Assembly (NCBI RefSeq): GCF_010092985.1 | Contig: NZ_CP048106.1 | Coordinates: 2,914,001-2,978,000, forward strand | Origin: Pontibacter pudoricolor | GTDB taxonomy: Bacteria; Bacteroidota; Bacteroidia; Cytophagales; Hymenobacteraceae | Length of the DNA stretch: 64,000 nucleotides | Direction of reading: 5' to 3' | Shown here: positions 17,657 to 26,947 of the stretch, one piece after another | Layout of the letters: the number at the start of each line of letters is the position of its first letter | How positions within the stretch are numbered: the stretch's first letter is position 1 | Notes under the pieces: generated by a model | Databases searched by the model: none | Told to the model about the DNA's origin: nothing | Seen by the model: only the letters and a program-made list of their open reading frames with translations | Translations under genes and position numbers: made by a program

Positions 17657-18274
17657 CTACATCTTCAGTAGTATCTTTTTTGCCTGGGCAATTTGTCCGC
17701 CTTTACTCAGCAGGTGTTCTTTTTTAAGCTCGAAGGCTCCCGCATCTATCGGCCGGCTGGCATCTTCTATCAGCGTAGTTTTAAAGCCAAGTTCCAGTCC
17801 GTCTAAGGCAGTAAAGTACACACAATAGTCGCTGGCCAGGCCACACACCCAGATATCGGTTACGCCACGGCCTTTCAGGTAAGCGCCCAGGCCTGTTGCT
17901 TTGCGATGCCCGTTGTCATAAAAACCACTGTAACTGTCAATGTCCGGCTCCATTCCTTTCCGGAAAATGGCTTCTACGTGGTTCATGTGCAGCTCTCGGG
18001 AGAACTCGGCACCAATAGTGCCCTGCACGCAATGGTCTGGCCATAGTACCTGTTCCAGGCCTTCCAGGTCTATCGTGTCGAAGTTGCTTTTACCTTCGTG
18101 CGCTGATGCAAAGCTTTTATGCCCTGCCGGGTGCCAGTCCTGGGTAGCGACAACTAAATCAACATATTGCTGCAGTTCGTTTATTAACGGAATTATCTCG
18201 TCGCCATTCGGAACAGCCAGTGCGCCGCCGGGCAAAAAATCGTGCTGAACATCAACTATAATCAGTGCTTTCAT
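17657..18274 (-). CDS. pncA: Nicotinamidase
   Basis: A 205-residue cysteine hydrolase that turns nicotinamide into nicotinate plus ammonia for NAD salvage. The catalytic triad is visible: Asp8 (LIIVDVQHDF), Lys106 (FRKGMEPDIDSYSGF) and Cys151 (GLASDYCVYFTALD). Metal ligands are Asp46, His48 and His52 (TQDWHPAGHKSF). The length is normal. The gene starts two bases after the pncB stop, so nicotinate produced here feeds the neighbouring phosphoribosyltransferase. Confidence 0.95.
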   Translation of the reverse strand: MKALIIVDVQHDFLPGGALAVPNGDEIIPLINELQQYVDLVVATQDWHPAGHKSFASAHEGKSNFDTIDLEGLEQVLWPDHCVQGTIGAEFSRELHMNHVEAIFRKGMEPDIDSYSGFYDNGHRKATGLGAYLKGRGVTDIWVCGLASDYCVYFTALDGLELGFKTTLIEDASRPIDAGAFELKKEHLLSKGGQIAQAKKILLKM

Positions 18275-18276
18275 AG

Positions 18277-19704
18277 TTATAGGCTTTCTTTTTTATACTT
18301 GCTCCGGAGCTCATTTCTAAGGTCTAAAAGCTCTTTGCTTACCCCAATTTTGTAAATATGCGGATTCTCGAAACGTTTATACTCAGCGGTAAGCTTGCTT
18401 AAACGTTCGGTAGCGTAGGCGGCAACATCTGTTACTGAAGTTGGCGCATTGGTCGGCTCTCCGTTTTGCATTACCAACTGTAGCAACACCTGAGAACGAT
18501 AGCCTTCCAGCGACATGCTTTTGTCGGGCTCGTAGGGGTGGTGCATGGCAACAGGAACAGCATTGCTTTCCAGGGCAACGGCATCAGCTATAAAATTACC
18601 TTTGTCATCGGAGTAACGGTAAACCTGCTTTAAACCGGGTAAGGTAGTTTTTTTGATGTTCTCCGATAACTTCAGACGTGGCTCACCATCGGCTACACTT
18701 AGCTTATATACGCCATCAAGAGCCGCGTCGGGTTTGCCGGTTGCCAGGTTGGTGCCCACTCCAAAAATATCGATCGGTGCGCCCTGCTCAAACAAGCTTT
18801 TAATAATGTGTTCATCTAACTGGTTACTGGCCACAATTTTCACATAATTCAGACCTGCCTCGTCCAGCATCTTTCGCGCCTGTTTAGCCAGGTATGCCAG
18901 GTCGCCGCTGTCCAGGCGTATGCCCATCAGTTTGTGGCCTTCCTGCTCCATTTCTTTGCAAACCGTTATAGCGTTGGGCACCCCAATTTTCAGGGTATCG
19001 TAGGTATCAACCAGCAACACGCAGCCTTCGGGGTTCACGTTGGCAAAACTTCTGAAAGCTTCCAGTTCATCATCATAGCTTTGTATGTAAGCATGCGCCA
19101 TAGTCCCCACCGCTGGCAAACCATAAATACTGGCCGCCAATACGTTTGATGTGCTTGTAAAACCGCCTGTAAACGCTGCTCTGCTGGCAAACATACCGCC
19201 CAGGCCCTGCGCCCGTCGCAAACCAAATTCGCTAAGGGCGGCCCCGCGAGCCACCAGTTTTATACGCGCCGCCTTGGTAGCCACCAACGACTGAAAATTG
19301 AGGTAATTAAGCAGCACGGTTTCGGCCAGTTGCGCCTCTACAATATTGCCCTGCACGCGTACCAAAGGCTCCTGCGGAAAAACGATCTCGCCTTCGCGCA
19401 TACTATGCAATGTGCCCTTAAACCTGAACCCACGCAAAAATTCCAGGAACTCAGTCTTAAAACCATTTTTATATAGCCAGTCAATATCTCTGTCGCTAAA
19501 CTTAAACTCCTGCAGTAAGGGCAGTAACTCTCCTAACCCTGAAAAGACAGTGAAGCCACCGTTATAAGGCTGTTTCCTGAAAAAATAATCGAAAACTACC
19601 TGTTCGTTTTGCCGGTTATAGTTAAAATGCGAATTTGCCATCGAAAGCTGGTACATATCGGTGTACAGGCCAGAGGTGAGGTCGGTAGAGAAAATGTGCT
19701 GCAT
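18277..19704 (-). CDS. pncB: Nicotinate phosphoribosyltransferase
   Basis: A 475-residue enzyme that makes nicotinate mononucleotide from nicotinate and PRPP (Preiss-Handler pathway). The N-terminus TSGLYTDMYQLSMANS carries the family TDxYQ motif. SEFGLRRAQG supplies the substrate-contacting arginines, GFTSTSNVLAA follows, and MGIRLDSGDLAYLAKQ plus IFGVGTNLATG form the phosphoribosyl site. It is the first gene of the pncB-pncA pair on the minus strand. Confidence 0.95.
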   Translation of the reverse strand: MQHIFSTDLTSGLYTDMYQLSMANSHFNYNRQNEQVVFDYFFRKQPYNGGFTVFSGLGELLPLLQEFKFSDRDIDWLYKNGFKTEFLEFLRGFRFKGTLHSMREGEIVFPQEPLVRVQGNIVEAQLAETVLLNYLNFQSLVATKAARIKLVARGAALSEFGLRRAQGLGGMFASRAAFTGGFTSTSNVLAASIYGLPAVGTMAHAYIQSYDDELEAFRSFANVNPEGCVLLVDTYDTLKIGVPNAITVCKEMEQEGHKLMGIRLDSGDLAYLAKQARKMLDEAGLNYVKIVASNQLDEHIIKSLFEQGAPIDIFGVGTNLATGKPDAALDGVYKLSVADGEPRLKLSENIKKTTLPGLKQVYRYSDDKGNFIADAVALESNAVPVAMHHPYEPDKSMSLEGYRSQVLLQLVMQNGEPTNAPTSVTDVAAYATERLSKLTAEYKRFENPHIYKIGVSKELLDLRNELRSKYKKESL

Positions 19705-19891
19705 GAACTGCCTTTGTTTAAAATTTGTGCAAGTATAATGTACACCTGCCTACTATACCAGAACTATAGTTTTAATGTTATGTAACCGGTAATTGGCTAC
19801 AGTGTTTCCAATTTGGCTGATCAACAACATCACAATAGCCTAGCAGAAATGGCGTAATATAGCTATATTGGAGTCATTTTTTTCAGATCCT

Positions 19892-20893
19892 ATGAGTTTT
19901 ATGCCACTAGAAGAAATTGCATACGAAGACAGAGTAAAGGCGAACCAGCAAAAGATAAAGCAGGTTTTCAGTGAGGTTGGTAAAGTGGTGGTGGGACAGT
20001 CTTACATGATTAACCGCCTGCTGATCGGCTTATTTACCGGTGGCCATATTCTGCTGGAGGGTGTTCCTGGTCTGGCTAAAACGCTAACTATAAACTCACT
20101 TTCCAGGGCGCTCAGGCTCGATTTTCAGCGCATCCAGTTTACGCCCGATCTGCTGCCTTCCGACCTTATCGGCACGATGATCTATAACCAGAACGCATCC
20201 GTTTTTGAAGTTAAGAAAGGGCCGATCTTCGCCAACCTGATCCTGGCTGATGAAGTCAACCGCTCTCCGGCCAAAGTGCAGTCGGCGCTGCTGGAGGCGA
20301 TGCAGGAAAAACAGGTAACGATAGGCGAAACAACCTATAAGCTTGACCTTCCCTTTCTGGTACTGGCAACCCAAAACCCTGTAGAGCACGAAGGAACCTA
20401 CCCCTTACCAGAAGCCCAGGTAGACCGTTTCATGATGAAAGTGTACATCGACTACCCTAAAAAGTCTGATGAACTGGAGATCATGCGTCGTATGGCCAAC
20501 ATGTCTTTCAACGATACGATCAACACAATCCTTTCCAAAGAAGACATTTTCCATATCCGGAACGAGATAAACCAGGTGCAGCTTTCTGAAACGCTGGAGC
20601 GCTACATTATTGAGCTTGTATTTGCCACCCGCCGCCCTGCCGAGTACGACCTGAACGAATTTGCACCATACATCCAGTTTGGTGTTTCGCCAAGAGCCAG
20701 TATAGCCTTAAACCGTGCCGCCCGTGCTGTTGCTTATTTTGATGAGCGTGATTATGTGTTGCCGGAGGATATTAAGGAAGTAGCGCATGATGTCATGAAT
20801 CACCGGATCATTCTGAATTATGAAGCGGAAGCAGATGGTATCAAGACAAAGGATTTTATAGAAGCGATTCTGCGTAAAGTTCCTATCAGTTAA
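19892..20893 (+). CDS. MoxR-family AAA+ ATPase
   Basis: A 333-residue AAA+ ATPase of the MoxR group, which remodels partner proteins often carrying VWA domains. Walker A is GVPGLAKT (near 58), Walker B with sensor is LILADEVNRSPAKVQSALLEAMQE (near 116), and sensor 1 is LATQNP. The C-terminal lid has FGVSPRASIALNRAARA. The ATG at 19892 begins MSFMPLEEIAYEDR; a TTG at 19868 would add eight residues and looks less natural. Unusually for this family, no DUF58 or VWA gene follows: the next 1.4 kb is repeat DNA. Confidence 0.9.
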   Translation: MSFMPLEEIAYEDRVKANQQKIKQVFSEVGKVVVGQSYMINRLLIGLFTGGHILLEGVPGLAKTLTINSLSRALRLDFQRIQFTPDLLPSDLIGTMIYNQNASVFEVKKGPIFANLILADEVNRSPAKVQSALLEAMQEKQVTIGETTYKLDLPFLVLATQNPVEHEGTYPLPEAQVDRFMMKVYIDYPKKSDELEIMRRMANMSFNDTINTILSKEDIFHIRNEINQVQLSETLERYIIELVFATRRPAEYDLNEFAPYIQFGVSPRASIALNRAARAVAYFDERDYVLPEDIKEVAHDVMNHRIILNYEAEADGIKTKDFIEAILRKVPIS

Positions 20894-21013
20894 TATTTGA
20901 TTTGTAGAGGGAGTAAGTCTCGGCAATGTGCGTAACTCCTGCTAGCGTCTGGACTATAGTTTACTTTCTCCTTTGTCATCCCGGGCATCAACCTCTGAAT
21001 CTTAATTGTCGGG

Positions 21014-21973
21014 TAGTTTCTCTTTTGTCATTTCGAACAAAGTGAGAAATCTGGGTTCTATAGTTTGCCACTCTGCACTTCGAACCTAGCCTTTTCTTTC
21101 ATAATGTTCTTTAATCCTGGGAGCTTTACTCACCTATAGTTTCAATCTTGCTTTGATGCCCCACGGCCGGGAGGCTCTGTCTTGGGGGTAGGGGCACTCG
21201 ATAAGGGCATCGCGCTGCTGCTTTCTTGCTACCCTCGCACCTCGGGTTGCCTGGCGGCACCGCAACAAAGCAAAGGCGCTCAACCCAAAGACTGAGATCA
21301 GTTCGATAGTAATTTTTATAGTTGAGTGAGAAACTATAGTTGCATCGCTTTATCGTGGTGCTATTTCCGTGGGGACAGGTCGCGACCTGTCCGATCCTGG
21401 TCTGTAACTATAGAACTATAGCTTAAACTATAGCAATTTCAGATTTCTCCTTATAGTCGAAATGACAGTTGGGTAAGCAGTAGCAGAAAGTCCCCCTTTG
21501 AAGGGGGTAGGGGGATGACAAACGGAAACTATAGAACTATAGCTAGACTATAGCAACAACAGAAATTCCCCTCTTGGGAGGGGCAGGGGTGGGTTAAAAC
21601 AGTAACAATAGAACTATAGCTTAAACTATAGGTATGCAGAATTGTCCGCTTGGGGCAGGGCCGTTTCACTCTATTAATTCAACCTCTTTAATGCCCTCGC
21701 TTGTGTCCCGCGAGCGAGGGCGAATAACTATAGAACTACAGCCTAAACTATAGTAAAGGCCAAAAGCTCCTTCCCCTGTTTTTAGGGGAAGGCTGGGAAG
21801 GGGTAAAACTGAAACTATAGAACTATAGCCACAACTAAAGCAGTAGCCTAATCCTAAAAATCCTTTAAATCTCACTTAATCCCGGTTCAGACAATTCCCT
21901 GCCCCTATCGGGCCAGCTGAGTCAGGAAACGCAGCACCATAGTAAGTCACGAGTCCGGAGACTCGCGCCAGCG
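21014..21973. repeat. Long mosaic intergenic repeat, left copy
   Basis: A gene-free 960-base block inside the 1.44 kb gap after moxR. It is collinear, in inverted orientation, with 32866-33557. The best-conserved pieces are 21014-21064 versus 33507-33557 (51 bases, one mismatch by eye), 21745-21809 versus 33025-33089 (65 bases, about two mismatches) and 21835-21973 versus 32866-33005. Pieces include the perfect palindrome GGACAGGTCGCGACCTGTCC near 21373-21392. Triplets of CTATAG motifs separate the pieces. Confidence 0.85.
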
Positions 21974-22212
21974 TAAACCTACAGTAACTTTAAACCGACC
22001 ACCTCCCAGCAATCGCGGTTATTGCCTCGTCATTCATTATCTGCTCATGCACGGGAAATTCTTTTAATTTTATATGCTCAGCAAGCTGCTGGGAGGCAGC
22101 GGAAGTGGACGAGCCGGAGGCAAAGATGGCTGTGGCGGTATAGGCTGTCTGGCTTTAATTGCGTATCCCTGTATCAGTACCTGGTGGAGAGACAGCACCT
22201 GCCGACTTTTAA

Positions 22213-22246
22213 TAAAAAAAGAAACCCACCGGGAACGGCGGGTTTC
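22213..22246 (-). terminator. Terminator of the lipoprotein/TonB unit
   Basis: On the minus strand: GAAACCCGCC, loop, GGTGGGTTTC, then seven T. It lies about 85 bases after the lipoprotein stop. Confidence 0.75.
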
Positions 22247-22330
22247 GTGCGGGCGGGAGACTAAGCCGCACCGCGGTTGTCTGTGCTGCAGTGTCTCACC
22301 AATGCAGCCACAAACGGGGATGGGGGAAAA

Positions 22331-23662
22331 TTAGTAATCTGTGTTCTGTGGGTCGAAGTTCGCCCAGCCCGCTGTCCAGTCGCTAGCACCGAAAGCACCT
22401 ACGAACTGCACCTGCTCAAAACCAGTCAGGTTACTGAATGACGCACCGCTCAGCAGCTCAGAACCAGAACCCGGAAGTAATGTTGGAGCGCCAGCCTGCT
22501 TGAAAGAACCTTCGATTTTCAGGTCTGCGTTAGAAGCTTTCTGAACGTTTGTGTTGGTCGTGAACCAGTTCTGTATATCGAATGTGCTGCCTGATGCTAC
22601 TTTAAGCGGCGTAGTTGCTGCCACTACATAGTTGTTTTTAAAGTTAAGCTCGTTTTTTGTAGCGCCGCCTTCTACAGCAGATCCATCCAGGAAAATACCA
22701 GTAGGCCAACCGGCAATTACAGAGTTGTAAACCGAAATCTTCGTGTTCTTTTTAAAGTGAACGCCGCTGCCATAGTTTGAATCTGCAGTGGTGCTGGCGG
22801 TAGCCAATGGTCCGAATAAACTCACGTTAGAGAATTTAGCCAGTGTATTTGGCGTGGCCGTATCGCCTGCCTTGTTGTTATCCGACTCAAAACCATTTGA
22901 CTTTGAAACGTCAGCCACGTTCGGGTCGCTGATGCCAAGCGCAAACTGTATCGTTCCGGAGTAACCGTTGTCTGTGTCAAACATATCGTCCACCGTTTTG
23001 TAAGCGATCAGGTGCTTGCCATTTACGGTACCACCGAACCACTCAAACGCATCATCACCACCAAACGAAACCTGCACAAAGTCGATCTCTGTTCCGCTGC
23101 CTACACCGCCAAACGTGATGCCGTTTATCTCGTTATCCGGCTGGTAAGCAATACCTGCAAACTCTACACGCACATACTTCAGCACACCCGAGTTATCAGC
23201 AGGTTTATCGCCACCATATTGTCTGTCTACGCCACCTTCAATAACGGCAGTGTTACCTAAGTTTACAGGCGCATTACCCAGTATAATCAGGCCACCCCAA
23301 TCACCTGCTTTACGAGAACCTTTTGGCTCGTTTGATGTGAACACGATAGGCTTATCGGCTGTGCCACGGGCAATGATCTGTGCGCCGCGCTCCACTATAA
23401 GCGAGCCTTTAGTGGTTTTATCGCCTTTAATAATGGTGCCCGGTTCTATAGTTAGTTTGGCTGGCGCCTTCACGTAAACAAAGCCGGTTAAAAGGTATTT
23501 CTTATCTGCTTTCAGGGTCATATCAGACGTGATACTTCCGCTCAGTTCCACCACTTCTTTATTCTGCTCAACAGGCGTAACAGTGTCGTCGCCATCATCT
23601 TTACAAGATACCGTGGCTACACCTAATAGTGCGAGCAGTAATAATGTGCTTACTTTTTTCAT
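22331..23662 (-). CDS. Exported beta-helix lipoprotein paired with a TonB receptor
   Basis: 443 residues. The signal peptide ends at VATVSC (lipid cysteine at residue 20). An Asp-rich linker follows, then a repetitive beta-rich body (SGSITSDMTLKADKKYLLTG, LTIEPGTIIKGDKTTKGSLIVERGAQI, DWGGLIILGNAPV) typical of right-handed parallel beta-helices. Substrate unknown. It lies 46 bases downstream of the TonB receptor on the same strand, so both probably share the Pho-box-like promoter at 26606-26633. That makes it a candidate surface lipoprotein for capturing phosphate or a phosphorylated compound (inference). Confidence 0.78.
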   Translation of the reverse strand: MKKVSTLLLLALLGVATVSCKDDGDDTVTPVEQNKEVVELSGSITSDMTLKADKKYLLTGFVYVKAPAKLTIEPGTIIKGDKTTKGSLIVERGAQIIARGTADKPIVFTSNEPKGSRKAGDWGGLIILGNAPVNLGNTAVIEGGVDRQYGGDKPADNSGVLKYVRVEFAGIAYQPDNEINGITFGGVGSGTEIDFVQVSFGGDDAFEWFGGTVNGKHLIAYKTVDDMFDTDNGYSGTIQFALGISDPNVADVSKSNGFESDNNKAGDTATPNTLAKFSNVSLFGPLATASTTADSNYGSGVHFKKNTKISVYNSVIAGWPTGIFLDGSAVEGGATKNELNFKNNYVVAATTPLKVASGSTFDIQNWFTTNTNVQKASNADLKIEGSFKQAGAPTLLPGSGSELLSGASFSNLTGFEQVQFVGAFGASDWTAGWANFDPQNTDY

Positions 23663-23708
23663 GGTTAATAAAATTTAGGTTAAAGGTTTTTGGGTTGAAG
23701 ATTTTCTT

Positions 23709-26507
23709 CTAGAATTTATAGTTGATGCCCAGCGTAGTATAGCTACCGCGCTTATAGTTGGTAAAGTCGTCGTCCTGGGAGTTGATCTTTGTATCGCGGT
23801 TAGAGTCCTGCATCAGGATTACTTTCTGGTTCAGCAGGTCCTGGATACCGGCTTTTAGCTCCAGGTGCTTGCCTATACCTTTTGTTACCGACAGGTCGAG
23901 CACGTTGCGCGGCATTTCGTAAACTGTTGGTGCCTGGTCATCGCCTACTGTAAAAATGCGCTTGCCAATTACGTTGTAAAGCATATTCACCTGCAGGTCA
24001 CGTGCCTCATCGTTAAAGTATAACCCGGCGTTTACTATAAAAGGCGACTGTCCGTACATGGCTCTGTTTCTTTCCTGTCCCTCCGATTCGGCTCCCAGGT
24101 CTACTTTACTTTCTATCAGCGAAGCGTTCAGTACCAGGCTCATGTTCTGTATCAGGCTGCGGTTCGACAGGTTCAGGAATGATTTTCTGATCTCAGTTTC
24201 GATACCATAGCTCTGTGCGTTGCTGGCATTTTTTGGTTGGTAAATCGGGTTGCCGGATGCAGGTATACTATAGATCTCGATCGGATTTTTGAAGTACTTG
24301 TAAAACACTCCCACCGACAGTATCTCCGTAGGGTTAGGGTAAAACTCGAAGCGCAGATCGGTGTTGTGTATCGTGGCGGTCTTCAGGTTCTCGTTCCCTC
24401 TTATTTCGGCATTCAGCTGAAAATCGTAGTAGGTAAACGGGGCCAGCTCTCTGAACTCAGGGCGGTTTACGCTTATACTATAGCCACCGCGCAACAGCGT
24501 TCTGTCTGTAATATTGTACGTTGCGTTAAGCGACGGAAGTATGCTTGTAATCGGGTTATTTACTTCTGTTTTGCCACCACCATATTTAGATGTGCTAAGT
24601 TGCTGCTCGTTAAACTCCACACGCAGTCCACCCGAAAGATTAAGCTGATCATTCACCGGAAGGTTACCGCCCAAATAACCGGCTACCAACAAGCTTGAGG
24701 CATCGTATCTGTCGGTTGGATTGGTTCCTTCTGCCATGCTAAAGCCGCTGGTGCTTATATTTTCGGAGGTAAACAGCTGACCTAATGGCGATGTCAGCAG
24801 GTTTCTGTTAAACTGGCCTGGGTCAGAGATAATGTAAGACATCCAGCGCGCTTCAAAATTCCTGTTCTTGTTCTCGGCATAAAAACCGGCTCTCAGTTTA
24901 GGCTGATTTTCTGCAACCGTATCTTTGGCTGTAAATCTGCGCTCTATCTGTCCGCTTGCCAGCACGGTGTTTTCCTTCATCTCAGAATCAAATCGGCCGG
25001 CATCAAACGTGGTAGCGGAGTTTTGCGGAATTACCCATCTGAAAGGCTCGTTACTATCTATGTTACGCTGCGACCTGATGCGCTTGTAGCTTGGTTCGTT
25101 TCGGTTGCTATAGTTGTAGCCGGCTGTCCAGGTATAAGTGGTGCGATCGTCGTCGGCATCGTGTGTGCCCTGCAACTGGCCCGAGTAAACCGTTCTGCTT
25201 TCGTAGCGCTGCGAGAAGTTCTGTACATCCACACTTTTACCCTGTACTTCCTGGCCGGTACGCGCAATTACCTGCGACTGCCCCATCTGGTTAAACAGGT
25301 TCCGGAATTCTATCTTGTTGCTGTTGTTCAGCCTGAAAGCCCAGTTACTGATCAGTCCTACCCGCGCGTTCCGGCTCGATTCGGTGTCGCTGTAACTATA
25401 TTCTATCAGGTTGGTCTTCTGTTCGGCTTCGTTGTAAGTATAGCGGTAGCGGTTTACGTTTTGCAGCTGGCTGGTATTGCTGTAACTTAAAGCTGTGAGG
25501 TTGCTGGCTTCGGTGTTGCCTACAAAAAAGCGGCGGGTAAGCCCAAACGAAAGGCGAAGGTCCGGTGCAGCAGATTTGGTATTAAATGCCCAGTCGTTCT
25601 TTAGTTGTTTGGCTGCTGTTATTAAACTTTCGCCACCAACATTATTTAAGTGCGATGGGAAAGAAGTTGGTAACGCTCTGGTATTAGTATCAAACCCCAG
25701 GAAATCGGTATTGCTGCCCTGCTGTGTGTTTATAGTTTTAAAAGTGGTACCGCTGCGGTAGCCGCCCGTTATGCCAAAGCTGGTTGTATTCTCGCTGGCG
25801 AAGTTCTTGGTGTATACTTTTATTACGCCACCGCCAAACTCACCCGGCAACTCCGGCGACCCAGATTTAAACACAAGGATCCGGTCCAGAACACTTGTTG
25901 GAAGAATATCGAAAGAGAAAGCCCTGGAATCCGGTTCTGTACTTGGTGCAAGTGCGTCGTTAAGCATTACCGTGTTGTAGCGCTCGCTCAGGCCGCGTAT
26001 CATAATGTATTTGTCGTTCATTACGGTTACGCCCGGTATGCGCCTTACCACCGCAGCCGCATCTCTGTCCAACGATTTGGCTATCTGCTCCCCCGACACG
26101 CCGCTCACTACAATCTCGCTTTGTCTCAGGTCCTGCATCAGGGCAAGGTCGGTGTTGGTCTGGCGGGTGGCTACCACTTCTACCACGTTCAGCTCGGTGC
26201 TGTTATCTTCGAGCTGTATATTAAGTGTGGTTGGCTGGCCTGGCTTTATAGTTACGCCCGGGTTTTCGGATGGCTTATAAGAAAGGAAGGTTACTGCTAC
26301 GGTGTGTGTGCCCTGGTCCAGTGTTAAACTATAGTTGCCTTCGTAGTCGGTGCTGGTGCCTTTGGCTGTGCCTTTAATAAATACGACGGCGCCTATTACG
26401 GCTTCGCCGGTTGCTTTGTCGGTTACGTTGCCTTTTAGTGTGCCCTGTTGTGCAACGGCAAAATTTATAGTTAAAACCGTGGTGAGAATGGTAAGTAAAA
26501 ACTTCAT
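23709..26507 (-). CDS. TonB-dependent outer-membrane receptor
   Basis: 932 residues. A signal peptide (MKFLLTILTTVLTINFAVAQ) precedes a carboxypeptidase-regulatory-like beta-sandwich (about 22-105: LKGNVTDKATGEAVIGAVVF). The plug (about 125-250) contains RDAAAVVRRIPGVTV, IMIRGLSERYNTVMLNDAL and PELPGEFGGGVIKV. A 22-strand barrel fills the rest and ends with GSYTTLGINYKF. This is the standard Bacteroidota active transporter for large or scarce ligands. Upstream direct repeats like Pho boxes and the neighbouring porin and pst genes suggest phosphate or a phospho-compound as ligand; sequence alone does not prove it. Confidence 0.9.
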   Translation of the reverse strand: MKFLLTILTTVLTINFAVAQQGTLKGNVTDKATGEAVIGAVVFIKGTAKGTSTDYEGNYSLTLDQGTHTVAVTFLSYKPSENPGVTIKPGQPTTLNIQLEDNSTELNVVEVVATRQTNTDLALMQDLRQSEIVVSGVSGEQIAKSLDRDAAAVVRRIPGVTVMNDKYIMIRGLSERYNTVMLNDALAPSTEPDSRAFSFDILPTSVLDRILVFKSGSPELPGEFGGGVIKVYTKNFASENTTSFGITGGYRSGTTFKTINTQQGSNTDFLGFDTNTRALPTSFPSHLNNVGGESLITAAKQLKNDWAFNTKSAAPDLRLSFGLTRRFFVGNTEASNLTALSYSNTSQLQNVNRYRYTYNEAEQKTNLIEYSYSDTESSRNARVGLISNWAFRLNNSNKIEFRNLFNQMGQSQVIARTGQEVQGKSVDVQNFSQRYESRTVYSGQLQGTHDADDDRTTYTWTAGYNYSNRNEPSYKRIRSQRNIDSNEPFRWVIPQNSATTFDAGRFDSEMKENTVLASGQIERRFTAKDTVAENQPKLRAGFYAENKNRNFEARWMSYIISDPGQFNRNLLTSPLGQLFTSENISTSGFSMAEGTNPTDRYDASSLLVAGYLGGNLPVNDQLNLSGGLRVEFNEQQLSTSKYGGGKTEVNNPITSILPSLNATYNITDRTLLRGGYSISVNRPEFRELAPFTYYDFQLNAEIRGNENLKTATIHNTDLRFEFYPNPTEILSVGVFYKYFKNPIEIYSIPASGNPIYQPKNASNAQSYGIETEIRKSFLNLSNRSLIQNMSLVLNASLIESKVDLGAESEGQERNRAMYGQSPFIVNAGLYFNDEARDLQVNMLYNVIGKRIFTVGDDQAPTVYEMPRNVLDLSVTKGIGKHLELKAGIQDLLNQKVILMQDSNRDTKINSQDDDFTNYKRGSYTTLGINYKF

Positions 26508-26605
26508 AGCGATGTACTGTTGTTTAGTCTCGCTGCAAAAGTAGAGAGGCAGTTTTACCTGAAGTTTAAGGGGAAATTATGTTAGCATTAACCTTTGATT
26601 TCAGA

Positions 26606-26633
26606 TGTTAAGCACGGGTTAATTCCATGTTAA
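26606..26633 (-). promoter_or_regulatory. Pho-box-like direct repeats for the TonB receptor
   Basis: On the minus strand the hexamers TTAACA, TTAACC and TTAACA are spaced exactly 11 bases apart (26633, 26622 and 26611 as first bases), about 100 bases ahead of the receptor ATG. A fourth, weaker GTAATG lies one period upstream. The pattern is that of PhoB/PhoP-type response-regulator sites. Confidence 0.65.
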
Positions 26634-26746
26634 CTATACATTACATCAGTTCCTGAAAGAAATTAAAAGCACCAGTGAGAGATCATCCAAAACAGGCTAA
26701 ATCACTGGTAATCATCCCCTGGTAGTTTTAGAGCAACAGCAAAACA

Positions 26747-26785
26747 ATAACATGAATTTAACATTGGCGTAACTTTCGAGTAATA
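26747..26785 (+). promoter_or_regulatory. Pho-box-like direct repeats for the porin
   Basis: ATAACA (26747), TTAACA (26758), GTAACT (26769) and GTAATA (26780) are four hexamers at an exact 11-base period. They are followed ten bases later by TTATTTTG (26795-26802), one mismatch from TAnnTTTG. The rest of this 440-base divergent gap shows nothing else I recognise. Confidence 0.65.
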
Positions 26786-26947
26786 TACAGGCAGTTATTT
26801 TGCATCGTGATTTAGTAACCGGATTATAGCAGTCTGACTAACTGCCGTAGCTGATTATCTAAAATTCGGACATAGCTTTTGGGCTATGCTGTTATATTTT
26901 ATAGTTTCACGACCCCAGGATTAATTCTCACCTTAAACCAAAGTACC

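Noticed and set aside
21400-21835. CRISPR-like look of CTATAG-rich repeats alternating with different segments
   Set aside because: Spacing is irregular (about 75-120 bases), the repeats are imperfect, the 'spacers' recur at other loci, and no cas gene is present.
22022-22334. Two overlapping small plus-strand frames (80 and 86 codons), one Gly/Cys-rich and bacteriocin-like at first sight
   Set aside because: They run through the hairpin terminator of the opposite-strand operon, show no consistent coding character or promoter, and lie in repeat-type intergenic DNA.
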